Part shown: piece after piece, positions 1-7,091 of the stretch
Layout of the letters: each line of letters begins with the position of its first letter
Numbering within the stretch: the stretch's first letter is position 1
Source of the DNA: an uncultured Blautia sp.
GTDB taxonomy: Bacteria > Bacillota > Clostridia > Lachnospirales > Lachnospiraceae
DNA length: 12,182 nt
Reading direction: 5' to 3'
Assembly (NCBI GenBank): GCA_934402155.1
Contig: CAKRTP010000056.1
Location: forward strand, 1 to 12,182
The notes under the pieces: model-generated
What the model saw: only the letters and a program-made list of their open reading frames with translations
Told to the model about the DNA's origin: nothing
Databases searched by the model: none
Position numbers and translations under genes: made by a program

Positions 1-198
1 TTTATCTGCACTTGCAATCAACAGATATGCCGAATTTGATTGTGCATAAATAGAAGTTGTAGTAGCAGTTACATTATTATTACTCACAAACCAAGCATAC
101 GTACTTGATCCGAGCGCTACAGCGGCAACGCATACCATGGCAATGGCTGCTGCCAGCTGTTTTTTCAGCGCTTTCACGCTTTTTTTGTTATCATTCAT
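1..198 (-). CDS. SipW-type signal-peptide protein (TasA/camelysin-like), 5' part only
   Basis: Only the first 66 codons are in the window; the rest lies beyond the left edge. The product begins MNDNKKSVKALKKQLAAA, has a hydrophobic helix at about residues 14-31 and then SSTYAWFVSNNNVTA (31-45), with likely cleavage after A35. It continues into a predicted first strand, AYLLIASADK (57-66), resembling DTVLMISTDK of a surface protein upstream. It has the strongest ribosome binding site and a long structured leader of its own, so it may be the most abundant subunit of the system. It is also possible that this is the first of several such genes continuing outside the window. The C-terminal E-G-x-D-x-x-C motif cannot be checked here. 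Confidence 0.8.
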   Translation of the reverse strand, partial: MNDNKKSVKALKKQLAAAIAMVCVAAVALGSSTYAWFVSNNNVTATTTSIYAQSNSAYLLIASADK

Positions 199-207
199 AT
201 TCGGTCT

Positions 208-213
208 CTCCTT
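208..213 (-). promoter_or_regulatory. Strong ribosome binding site of the last surface-protein gene
   Basis: AAGGAG on the minus strand, 9 bases before ATG 198, within TGAAGGAGAGACC. It is among the best matches to the anti-Shine-Dalgarno sequence in the operon, consistent with high expression. It fixes the start at 198. Confidence 0.8.
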
Positions 214-253
214 CATATAAATTTACCTTCTGCGGCATTTCGGACGGAAGTTT

Positions 254-335
254 TGTGGTTAGATCAAACTCCCACCGGGCCCGGTTGAAAGAGTTTTCCT
301 CCACCGTTTTCCGGTGAGGCCTTCATCTAACCACA
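254..335 (-). ncRNA. Predicted structured leader RNA (three-way junction) upstream of the last surface-protein gene
   Basis: Read on the minus strand, the outer arms TGTGGTTAGAT and ATCTAACCACA (325-335 and 254-264 on the plus strand) pair perfectly over 11 bp. Inside are two further stems: CCTCACCG with CGGTGGAGG around a GAAAA loop (298-319, one bulged G), and AAACTC with GAGTTT (291-296 and 266-271), capped by the palindrome ACCGGGCCCGGT (274-285). The element ends 55 bases before the start codon, so it lies in the leader of the next gene. No U-tract follows, so it is not a simple terminator. It does not match the c-di-GMP-I or -II riboswitch patterns I know. It may be a regulatory, stabilising or protein-binding element. 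Pairing is by eye; the fold has not been computed. Confidence 0.55.
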
Positions 336-382
336 TGAGCGTCATCCCTCTCTGCCATAAAAGGATTTTGTGTTTTTGATCT

Positions 383-413
383 ATATAATCGGTGGTTGTG
401 GCACCGGTTATAT
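383..413 (-). other. Hairpin just after the anchored-protein gene
   Basis: A 12-base inverted repeat with one mismatch pairs ATATAATCGGTG (383-394) with CACCGGTTATAT (402-413), with a 7-base loop. It begins 6 bases after the TAA stop. The following minus-strand bases (AGATCAAAAACAC) are not U-rich, so it is at best a weak terminator. It could mark an RNA processing or 3'-end protection site between the operon body and the last gene. Confidence 0.5.
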
Positions 414-418
414 CATGA

Positions 419-1426
419 TTATTTGTTACGTCTGTTTTTCCAGGTGATTTCCTTGTCTGTATAGTAACTGTCGTTCGGTGCTTCGTTTCCTGCTGCGCCG
501 ATTGGCTTGTCCCTGGTAATGGTATCTTTGATATCTTCTATAAATTTCCACAGGAGACTGGTATCATCATCAAAATCTGTATCTATGTTCATACTCATCT
601 CCACACTGCCTCCGATAATGGAGTCCACGCACTCCGGATCATCGCCTTCCATCCAGACTGCGATCGTATATTTATCAACATTTCCTACAAGAAACTCTTT
701 TTCATTATACTCATAAATGACATTATCTGACAAGAAATTTTTGCAGCCTTTTTCCGCTTCTCCATCCTTTGCCGGAGCGGCATAAACGACCTTTTCTCCG
801 TTTCTCCACACTGCGATCCGGACCGCCTTTTCGGCTCCTTTTGAACAGGAATCCAGCGTAATCCTGGCAACGTAGGAAAGGTCCTCTTTTCCTGCATTTC
901 TGACAAAATATGTATATGCCATATAATTTTTTCCATTGTGGGCACCTTCATGCTCATCCAGGTCATCCGGAATATCTTCTGCCGAAATATTGGTGGCATC
1001 TTTTACGGTTGCCGCCTCCAGTCTGGCTGTTGCACCGTCAAAGTCCCCGTTATCCGCAATACTGATACCTCTTCGGTAGAGTTCCAGTCGATCCAGGTTG
1101 ATCGTGAAATTTCCCATTTTTTCCTGCATAAAGGCAGCAACAAAAAGAAGCACAACTATAATCAGCATTCCAAGCAGTGCCAGATTCAGTTTGTCCAGAC
1201 GGAGCAGTGCCGCTCCAATCTGACGTCTCCTCCTGTGAGGCCGGTACATGCTGACAATTTTTTCCGGATCGACATCGCCGCCCTCTTTTTCCAGCAGTGC
1301 CTCCAGTTCCTCGATTCGGATCAGCTGCTCTGTGTCTGCTTTTTTCCTTCTGAAAAGGTGTCGTTTATTCTTTTTTCCTGCTTTATTTTCAATATCTTTT
1401 ATCTTTTTTTCGGTTTTCTTCTTCAC
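419..1426 (-). CDS. Membrane-anchored TasA/camelysin-like protein with cytoplasmic N-terminal domain
   Basis: The 335-residue product starts at GTG 1426, with AAGG 8 bases upstream, overlapping the PilZ stop. It has about 75 N-terminal residues, highly basic (KKKTEKK, RRKK, RRRRQ) with an acidic helix at 33-50, presumably cytoplasmic. A single membrane helix follows (about 80-99). No TYAWF-type site follows the helix; the outside begins EKMGNFTINLDRLELYRRG, so cleavage is not expected. The external domain contains GKNYMAYTYFVRNAGKEDL (165-183), which I associate with camelysin/TasA-like folds, R203 (AVRIAV) and MEGDDPEC (259-266), the operon-wide motif with Asp in place of the first Cys. The tail is hydrophilic. 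I infer a permanent anchor or nucleator for the fibre whose cytoplasmic part could contact PilZ or the coiled-coil proteins. It ends 6 bases before a hairpin. Confidence 0.72.
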   Translation of the reverse strand: MKKKTEKKIKDIENKAGKKNKRHLFRRKKADTEQLIRIEELEALLEKEGGDVDPEKIVSMYRPHRRRRQIGAALLRLDKLNLALLGMLIIVVLLFVAAFMQEKMGNFTINLDRLELYRRGISIADNGDFDGATARLEAATVKDATNISAEDIPDDLDEHEGAHNGKNYMAYTYFVRNAGKEDLSYVARITLDSCSKGAEKAVRIAVWRNGEKVVYAAPAKDGEAEKGCKNFLSDNVIYEYNEKEFLVGNVDKYTIAVWMEGDDPECVDSIIGGSVEMSMNIDTDFDDDTSLLWKFIEDIKDTITRDKPIGAAGNEAPNDSYYTDKEITWKNRRNK

Positions 1427-2106
1427 AGCTTATACCTTTTCTTCACATAGGCCACATATTCCTGCATGGCCTGACGCTCCTGCGAATCTGCAAATCTCAG
1501 CTGAATACCTGCCACAAAACGGAACGGACTGCCTTTTGGCATTTCGCGCATCCAGCAGATGACTCCTACTACCTCTCTCTCTGCCTGCCCTTCAGCAGCT
1601 GTTCCAAGTCTTGGCAGAGTAAAAATGCAGGATTCTCCTACTGTAAACCAGCGGTTCATGTATACCGCAAGACCATTGTTTGAGATATCCATGGTCTCGC
1701 CTTTTTCCTTCTCCACCTCTCCGTCAGAATTCAGTTCCCAGGTATCCTGCATGTAGGTGACAGGAAGTTCGACCTTCATACGGACATCCACACGTCTGAT
1801 GAACTGTCTCTGTTCCGCCACACGTCTGATCTTGAGATAATGTCGGATTCCTTCTTTTACTACGTCATCCACATATCCTGCCACAATGTTGCTTTCGTCA
1901 CCCTCGCTATATCTGAACAGCAGTTTCTGATCTTCGTCAGGTACCATTCTTTTGCCGTCCACCATAGGCGCAGACACCAGGAAAGCCGACTCATCAAGTG
2001 CTTTATTGAATGTGCAGAGCATATTAAACTGAGGTTCTTTTCCTATCGGCACATCAAATGCGATCTGAATTTTTGTCCCCTTTTTCAGTTGTATACTTCC
2101 TGCCAT
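1423..2106 (-). CDS. PilZ-domain protein (YcgR-like c-di-GMP receptor)
   Basis: The 227-residue cytoplasmic protein has an N-terminal domain (about 1-95) that looks like the PilZN/YcgR-like barrel and a C-terminal PilZ domain. The c-di-GMP binding signature is complete: RQFIR (R100 and R104, the RxxxR box) and DISNNG (D140, S142, G145, the D/NxSxxG box), about 40 residues apart as expected. PilZ proteins change conformation on c-di-GMP binding and control partners post-translationally, often in biofilm or motility systems. Its place between a signal peptidase and an anchored surface protein suggests that the fibre or its export responds to c-di-GMP. It has the best-placed ribosome binding site in the middle of the operon (AGGAGG, 7 bases). 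Its stop overlaps the next start as GTGA. The partner is not known. Confidence 0.9.
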   Translation of the reverse strand: MAGSIQLKKGTKIQIAFDVPIGKEPQFNMLCTFNKALDESAFLVSAPMVDGKRMVPDEDQKLLFRYSEGDESNIVAGYVDDVVKEGIRHYLKIRRVAEQRQFIRRVDVRMKVELPVTYMQDTWELNSDGEVEKEKGETMDISNNGLAVYMNRWFTVGESCIFTLPRLGTAAEGQAEREVVGVICWMREMPKGSPFRFVAGIQLRFADSQERQAMQEYVAYVKKRYKL

Positions 2107-2131
2107 GGTATTTCCTCCTGTAGCTTCCTTA

Positions 2132-2752
2132 TTAATTTTTATCTGAAAAATCTTTCTGTTTTTCTTCCTGAATCTGACGTATCGCCTCTCTCAGCGCAGC
2201 CTCTTCTTCATCTCTGGCAATCTTTCCGGCCAGTCTGATGGTTCTTACCAGATTGTTGATAAGTATAAGTGCCAGCGGTATCAATATAACCGGTATAAAA
2301 ACAAGCGGATTTGATACAAGACGTGCCAGCTTGCCAAGAACCAGAGACGACGCGACCACTTTACCGATCAGAGCATCTGAATCCGTTCCATACTGGTCAG
2401 GGACATTGTTTGCATCTCCCTTCGTCGTATATCTCCATTCTGTTCCATCCTGTTCTTTTTCTGTGACACGATGTGTATTTACCGCACCATCCAGTGCCGG
2501 ATCGGCGGAATAAAAGGAAATGACATCTCCGACCTGTATCTCGGACGGATCTGTTTTCTTTACAAGGATCAGAGTATCTGTGTCATACGACGGCTTCATG
2601 CTTCCTGTCGTGATCCGAAAGACTGTATAGCCGCCAAGGCTCGGGGTTTCTCCCTGTTTTGTAAAAACTACAAGACAGAGAATCACGACTGATGCTGCAA
2701 TGAGCAATACGGAGATTATGTTTGTCAGTGTCAGAAAAAATTTCTTGATCAT
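2132..2752 (-). CDS. Second SipW-type signal peptidase I
   Basis: The 206-residue product is a second enzyme of the same class. It has an N-terminal membrane helix (about 8-30), catalytic serine in TTGSMKPSY (Ser51), NTHRV (His94), KGDANN (111-116) and an acidic residue at D119, then a membrane helix at about 150-170 and a short charged tail (about 175-206) that may form a small coiled coil. Ser plus His without the bacterial catalytic lysine again marks the SipW/SPC type. It lacks the long Ala/Glu-rich tail of the first peptidase and differs strongly in the loop around residues 60-110, so the two may cut different substrates or act at different steps. The start overlaps the preceding stop as ATGA, with AGAGGA about 12 bases upstream. 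It lies directly before the PilZ gene. Confidence 0.9.
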   Translation of the reverse strand: MIKKFFLTLTNIISVLLIAASVVILCLVVFTKQGETPSLGGYTVFRITTGSMKPSYDTDTLILVKKTDPSEIQVGDVISFYSADPALDGAVNTHRVTEKEQDGTEWRYTTKGDANNVPDQYGTDSDALIGKVVASSLVLGKLARLVSNPLVFIPVILIPLALILINNLVRTIRLAGKIARDEEEAALREAIRQIQEEKQKDFSDKN

Positions 2753-4491
2753 AAATTGCTGTTGTCCTCTTTTGTGTTTTTGCGTTCACGACGTTTCTGC
2801 ATACGTTTTACGATATAGTGGGAAAGGCTTGCAGCTTCTGCTTTTTCCTGAACCTTCTGAAGACGGGCTTCTGCCGCTTCCTGTCGTGTTTTGGCTTCTT
2901 CGACTGCTTTTGCTGCCTCTCTCTGTGCTGCTGCGACTGCTGCCTTGGATTCTTTCTTTAATCTCACTGCTGTCTCTGCAGCTTCTTTTCTGATCCTGTC
3001 AATCTCTTCTGCTGCTGCCTTCTGTTTCTTTTCTTTTTCCTTGCGGGCATTTTTTGCAGCTTTCTCTGCCTTTTCCGCCCTCTCCTGTGCGGCATCCAGC
3101 TCACGCTTTTTCTCTTTTTTTACAGTATCCAGTACGATCTGAAGATTTTCGACAGAACGTTTCGCCTCTTCCTGCGCTATCTCTATTGCATTTCTTGCTT
3201 CTATATCGGCAGCCGCCATTGCCTCTTCTGTTTCCTGGCGGATTTTCTGTTCTTTGTGAAGCTGTTCCTCGAGATCTCTTCTCTCCTCCTCCAGCTGCAT
3301 CCTTGTCTGCTCCATAAATTCCATCTGCTGATTCAGGGAATCTATCTGAAATTCCAGTTCTGAAAGAGAACGTTCCAGCTCCTGGCTGCGTTCCATCTCT
3401 TCTTCCAGTTTCGCCTCTGCGTCCAGCTGAGCCTGTGTGACCTCTTCTACAAAGACTTTTCGGATCTCCACATCCGGAATATCTCTGTCTTCGACAATCT
3501 GCTCTTCAATCTGTTTGACGAATTTCGGGCTGACAGGTTCTCTCTTTTCGGCTGCAAGCTCCTTCAGTTTCCTCGGGTCCTCCTCCAGAAGGCTCTTGAA
3601 TACAGTATAATTTGTGATGAAATTGATATACATCTGCAGAAGATATTCTTCATCAAACTGAAGTGCAGAATCCCTCTCCTCGATCGTATACCCTACTTCA
3701 TCGTAACTCTCAATAAACTGCCAGAGTCTGTAACAGGTACGGTAATCCGGATCTTTCATCATAAGGTTGGTCCTCTGGATCGGACTGTACACTTTGGCAC
3801 ATCCGTTCATGATATCACAGAAAGAACTTGTCCTTAACGTTCTCGACATCCTTCGCACACGGTCAATCCTTTTGAAGAGATCCATATGGTCTGTATCATT
3901 CTCCACATAACTCTGACGGTTTTTGATCGTCATCTCCACCTTGTATGAGATTTCCTCATAGGCATCGTCTACCTTGCTCTCCATTCTCAGAACATTGCAG
4001 GTTTCATCTCCTGTTGACCAGAAGATCACATCCGTCCGCTTGTCCACAAAGGCAAAAAGACGCTGGATCAGATGATATACGAAACGATTTTCGTACAGAT
4101 CATAACTCTCCTCTGTCGTTATATTCAGAATTCTGGTCGGCATGATCTCTCCGGCTGCATTCTCCGCGATAAACTGTGTGTGCTGACTTAAATGCCGGAC
4201 ACTGTCTGCCGTGATTTTTTTTGCAAGTGCTACCGGCACTACTTCCTCTGTAGTCGTGATAAAACGACGTGGTTTATCCACAATATTAAAAATAGCTTCA
4301 ATTCCTTCCTCTACTACCGAGAGCCATTTTTCATCAACTACCTTGTGAAGAACTCTGTTTTGCTGCTCAAGAGTATTGTCACCTGCCTGAACCATCTCAA
4401 ACAGATACTGAAAGTATCTGTCATCCTCCAGAGCTTCTTCCACCTGACTTGTATATTTCTCATATAAATCGCTGATCGTTGTTTCTTCCAT
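2749..4491 (-). CDS. DUF2357-like protein with long C-terminal coiled coil (partner of the McrB-like ATPase)
   Basis: This 580-residue soluble protein has two parts. Residues 1-300 are mixed alpha/beta with a YENRFVYHLIQRL helix (133-145), FCDIMNGCAKVYSPIQR (224-240) and DPDYRTCYRLWQFI (247-260). These resemble the DUF2357-type domains that pair with McrB-like ATPases, an assignment made from memory of the pattern. Residues about 350-560 are a very long Glu/Lys/Ala/Arg-rich coiled coil, and the C-terminus is basic. In DUF2357 relatives the C-terminal part is often a PD-(D/E)xK nuclease; I see no such motif here. The gene follows the ATPase after 56 bases, with AAGGGG 8 bases before ATG, and its stop overlaps the next start as ATGA. 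I infer a structural adaptor that binds the ATPase and perhaps the coiled-coil tail of the first signal peptidase. Confidence 0.65.
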   Translation of the reverse strand: MEETTISDLYEKYTSQVEEALEDDRYFQYLFEMVQAGDNTLEQQNRVLHKVVDEKWLSVVEEGIEAIFNIVDKPRRFITTTEEVVPVALAKKITADSVRHLSQHTQFIAENAAGEIMPTRILNITTEESYDLYENRFVYHLIQRLFAFVDKRTDVIFWSTGDETCNVLRMESKVDDAYEEISYKVEMTIKNRQSYVENDTDHMDLFKRIDRVRRMSRTLRTSSFCDIMNGCAKVYSPIQRTNLMMKDPDYRTCYRLWQFIESYDEVGYTIEERDSALQFDEEYLLQMYINFITNYTVFKSLLEEDPRKLKELAAEKREPVSPKFVKQIEEQIVEDRDIPDVEIRKVFVEEVTQAQLDAEAKLEEEMERSQELERSLSELEFQIDSLNQQMEFMEQTRMQLEEERRDLEEQLHKEQKIRQETEEAMAAADIEARNAIEIAQEEAKRSVENLQIVLDTVKKEKKRELDAAQERAEKAEKAAKNARKEKEKKQKAAAEEIDRIRKEAAETAVRLKKESKAAVAAAQREAAKAVEEAKTRQEAAEARLQKVQEKAEAASLSHYIVKRMQKRRERKNTKEDNSNL

Positions 4492-4547
4492 CGTTTTATC
4501 CCCTTACTGCATTTAGTGCGACTGTTCAGCAGACTCACGGCTGCGAT

Positions 4548-6185
4548 TCAGTACAGATTCTGGATTCTTCTCAGATATGATTTACTGTCTTCCATCTCTG
4601 CTTTTCCAAATGTTTTGTCAATATAACTGATCAGACCTGTGATCTCATCTCTTACAAAGGTTACGTTCATACTCTCGAATTTTTTGAGTACTTTACGCGC
4701 GATAATGTAGTCCATACCTCCAAGTTCTGTTCCGCCGCAGGCCACATAAACCGGGATAAAGTCATACATCTGCTTCATGATACGGTTTCCGAAAGAAAGC
4801 TTGAATCTGGTAACCAGATAGTTGTCCAGTTTCTGCATTTTGTCCAGTGTATCCTCGCTGATCGGATAGTCTTCTCTGGCTTTCTGGAAAAGATACTCAA
4901 GATGCTCGGCTGTAATGTCACAGTGAGGCTGCAGATCGCATTCAAAGGCATCTGCTCTCTCATTCAGCTCGATCGGCATCGCACGGTCATATACCTTATC
5001 GGTGATCGTAAATGTGGAATCATCGTTATTTGCAGTTCCGATAAACCAGGTAGATGCAGATACATGGATCTTGCCTTCGTCAAGCTTGACCGGATCACCT
5101 TTCCATGCGGTCGGCACAAGGTCAAGTACCCATTCATCTTCACTTGGCATTTCCAGTACGGAAAGCATCTCGGCAAAATAATATTCAATTCGTGCAAGGT
5201 TCATCTCATCCAGTACGATCAGTGTCGGATCAGGACGATAATTTGCCTCATACAGGGCACGCAGAAATTCCGTCTCGTTAAATTTCTTTGAGAACTCATT
5301 AAAATAACCAAGGACTTCTGTACGGTCACGATAGGAAGGCTGTACAGATACGATCATTGCCGGATTTTCCAGATACCGGCTGAAGGAATATGGAAGACTT
5401 GTCTTACCGGTACCGGAAATACCCTCCAGAATAAGCAGTTTACTTGCCGCCATTCCTGCAACAAAGCGTCTGATGATCTCAGTTGTGTAATAAAGATTCA
5501 TCTGACTTGCAGCAAAAAGTCTGTAACCCTCGACAAACTCTTCCAGTGTAATGTCGTTGTTATACTTCGGATACTGGAAAGATTCGTATTTCTTATCCAC
5601 AAGAGTAAGCTTCGGAAAACGATGCTGAATATTGTCTTCTGTGTCTGAGGAAACCACCGCACGCACCACCGGAGCTTTTTTCGGATCGTCTGTCCCCGGA
5701 ATGACCGCTGCTGTCCCGGCGGCAGCCCTGCCGCCTTCTGTAATATTTCCAACTGTAGGGATCACATCATCTGTCAGTGCCGACGCGCCCATATACGGGA
5801 TTCTCTCAGTTCCTCCCATGGCATTTACCTTGAGGGCAAGAATGCTGTTCTTCTCATCCATGAGAGCCAGCACCTGCTTGTTTAATCTTCCAATCTCCCT
5901 GTACAGAGCGGCATTGTCGGATTTATCTGTCTTTAACTGGTGATGCAGAACTGCTCTCCTGATCAGGAGCAAAATGATCACAACCGGAATTGCCGCAAGG
6001 AGGATCATCAGCAGAACAGAAAGAATTTTGCCCACTATGCTCAATGTCGGAAAATAAGTCTTAAAGATCATAAAATATTCCGCCCAGCCGGTCACAAAAA
6101 GCCGGGCAAAATCAACCAGCCAGGTCACAAGATTATATACGACCTGTGAAAGAACCTCAAATGCAAACTTCAGGAATTCGCTCAA
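4548..6185 (-). CDS. Membrane-anchored McrB-like AAA+ ATPase
   Basis: The 545-residue product starts at TTG 6185, with AGGAGG 10 bases upstream; its start overlaps the peptidase stop. The N-terminus is amphipathic or membrane-associated (about 9-40), followed by a clear membrane helix (about 52-76), a short coiled coil (85-120) and a flexible Gly/Ala/Pro linker (140-180). The AAA+ domain has Walker A GISGTGKT (255-262), the McrB-typical VQPSYRDRTEVLGYFN (281-296), Walker B LIVLDEMNLARIEYYFAEML (322-341), sensor-1 region GTANNDD (383-389) and an arginine at 401 in VYDRAMPIEL. This combination is typical of McrB-like NTPases rather than MoxR. McrB itself is a soluble GTPase of a restriction system; membrane anchoring and the operon point to surface assembly or quality control instead. 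Whether it uses ATP or GTP cannot be told from sequence. Confidence 0.87.
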   Translation of the reverse strand: MSEFLKFAFEVLSQVVYNLVTWLVDFARLFVTGWAEYFMIFKTYFPTLSIVGKILSVLLMILLAAIPVVIILLLIRRAVLHHQLKTDKSDNAALYREIGRLNKQVLALMDEKNSILALKVNAMGGTERIPYMGASALTDDVIPTVGNITEGGRAAAGTAAVIPGTDDPKKAPVVRAVVSSDTEDNIQHRFPKLTLVDKKYESFQYPKYNNDITLEEFVEGYRLFAASQMNLYYTTEIIRRFVAGMAASKLLILEGISGTGKTSLPYSFSRYLENPAMIVSVQPSYRDRTEVLGYFNEFSKKFNETEFLRALYEANYRPDPTLIVLDEMNLARIEYYFAEMLSVLEMPSEDEWVLDLVPTAWKGDPVKLDEGKIHVSASTWFIGTANNDDSTFTITDKVYDRAMPIELNERADAFECDLQPHCDITAEHLEYLFQKAREDYPISEDTLDKMQKLDNYLVTRFKLSFGNRIMKQMYDFIPVYVACGGTELGGMDYIIARKVLKKFESMNVTFVRDEITGLISYIDKTFGKAEMEDSKSYLRRIQNLY

Positions 6186-6994
6186 GACTCCGTTCCCTCC
6201 TCTTTCGTCCGATCGCTGTCAGATTCACTCTGACTCTGCTGTTTTCTGGCATCTGCAAGTTCTTTTTCTGCTTTTGCACGGATTGCTTCTGCTTCTTCAC
6301 GCAGTTTTCTCGCTTCTTCCAGTGCCTTCTGTGCTGCTGCCGCATCACTTTTGGATGCTGATGCTTCCTGTCTCTGTGCTGCTGCTTTCTGCGCTGCCTC
6401 TTCCTGAGCCAGTGCGGTTTCTCTGGCTGTCTCTACTGCAACTGCCTTTTTGAGTCGGATAGAGATCATGATCAGGTTGTAGACCTGATAAATAAAGAAC
6501 AACAGCATCGGAAGTACAATGACGATAAGGAAGCCCATGCTGCTGGAAAGAAAATCCATGACTTTTCCTGCTTTTGGGATATCTCCGACATATTTACCTA
6601 CAATATCTCCATCAGAGATGATATGTGTATCTGTTATTCCATGGTTGTTATCACCAAGTGTTGTATAACTTCTTGCATTGCCGACGGTTTCAATCTTCTG
6701 AATACGGTGAGTATTGAGTGCATATTCATTGTCGATGATCGTATGGAAGCAGACGATATCTCCCTCTTTGAGAGTGGACGGATCGCATTTTCTGATAAAG
6801 ATCAGATCGCCTGCGCTGAATGTCGGTACCATGGAATCTGATTTTACCACAAGAGGGGTGTAGCCCATAATACTTGATACGTTCTGGTTGTCTCTTGTTG
6901 CCATTGTTGTGAATGTGTACAATGCTGCTACCAGTATTATCATCCACAGTAATACACTGATTACAACTGTTCCTGCTTTTTTTAATGCTTTCAT
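6182..6994 (-). CDS. SipW-type (ER/archaeal-type) signal peptidase I with coiled-coil C-terminal tail
   Basis: This membrane protease should remove the signal segments of the TYAWF proteins. The 270-residue product has an N-terminal membrane helix (about 9-30), the catalytic serine in KSDSMVPTF (Ser54), and the NTHRI box (His96), where ordinary bacterial enzymes have a lysine; serine plus histidine marks the SipW/SPC/archaeal class. GDNNHGITD (114-122) supplies the conserved acidic box. A second membrane helix spans about 154-178. Unlike B. subtilis SipW, it carries about 85 more residues: an Ala/Glu/Lys-rich, Gln-containing coiled coil (about 185-250) and an acidic tail, probably cytoplasmic. 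The tail could bind the coiled-coil proteins encoded next. AGGGAG precedes the ATG by about 11 bases. The stop overlaps the TTG start of the ATPase gene as TTGA. Confidence 0.9.
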   Translation of the reverse strand: MKALKKAGTVVISVLLWMIILVAALYTFTTMATRDNQNVSSIMGYTPLVVKSDSMVPTFSAGDLIFIRKCDPSTLKEGDIVCFHTIIDNEYALNTHRIQKIETVGNARSYTTLGDNNHGITDTHIISDGDIVGKYVGDIPKAGKVMDFLSSSMGFLIVIVLPMLLFFIYQVYNLIMISIRLKKAVAVETARETALAQEEAAQKAAAQRQEASASKSDAAAAQKALEEARKLREEAEAIRAKAEKELADARKQQSQSESDSDRTKEEGTES

Positions 6995-7043
6995 CTTGTT
7001 TTCTTCTCCCTGATCATTCTGTATTTTTGCAAATCCTCACCCA

Positions 7044-7072
7044 CTGCCTGCTGCACTTTGCAAAGCAGGCAG
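7044..7072 (-). other. Intergenic hairpin between surface protein and signal peptidase genes
   Basis: A perfect 9-bp inverted repeat pairs CTGCCTGCT (7044-7052) with AGCAGGCAG (7064-7072), with an 11-base loop that can itself pair GCA with TGC. On the minus strand it is followed by GTGGGTGAGG, with no U-tract, so it is not a standard terminator. It sits 19 bases after the stop of the upstream gene and about 50 bases before the next start. It may protect or process the mRNA and so set different levels for substrates and peptidase. Confidence 0.5.
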
Positions 7073-7091
7073 GGAACTTACCTGATTTTGT

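Noticed and set aside
274..285. Palindrome ACCGGGCCCGGT as a stand-alone protein binding site
   Set aside because: It fits as the cap of a stem inside a larger paired element, so I treat it as part of the RNA structure.
254..335. c-di-GMP riboswitch (class I or II) or hammerhead ribozyme
   Set aside because: The conserved core sequences of these classes that I know are not present; only the general multi-stem shape is shared.
2700..3317. Plus-strand open frames opposite the coiled-coil gene
   Set aside because: They are Ser/Phe/Leu-rich complements of Glu/Lys/Ala codons. No domains or initiation signals are visible.
4492..4547. Terminator or promoter between the ATPase and coiled-coil genes
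   Set aside because: Only a 4-bp stem can be drawn, there is no U-tract, and no -35/-10 pair is evident in 56 bases. It looks like a plain leader with an AAGGGG binding site.
2749..6185. Complete McrBC-type restriction or defence locus
   Set aside because: No nuclease motif, methyltransferase or other defence gene is visible; the ATPase is membrane-anchored and the neighbours are signal peptidases and surface proteins. Kept only as an alternative.
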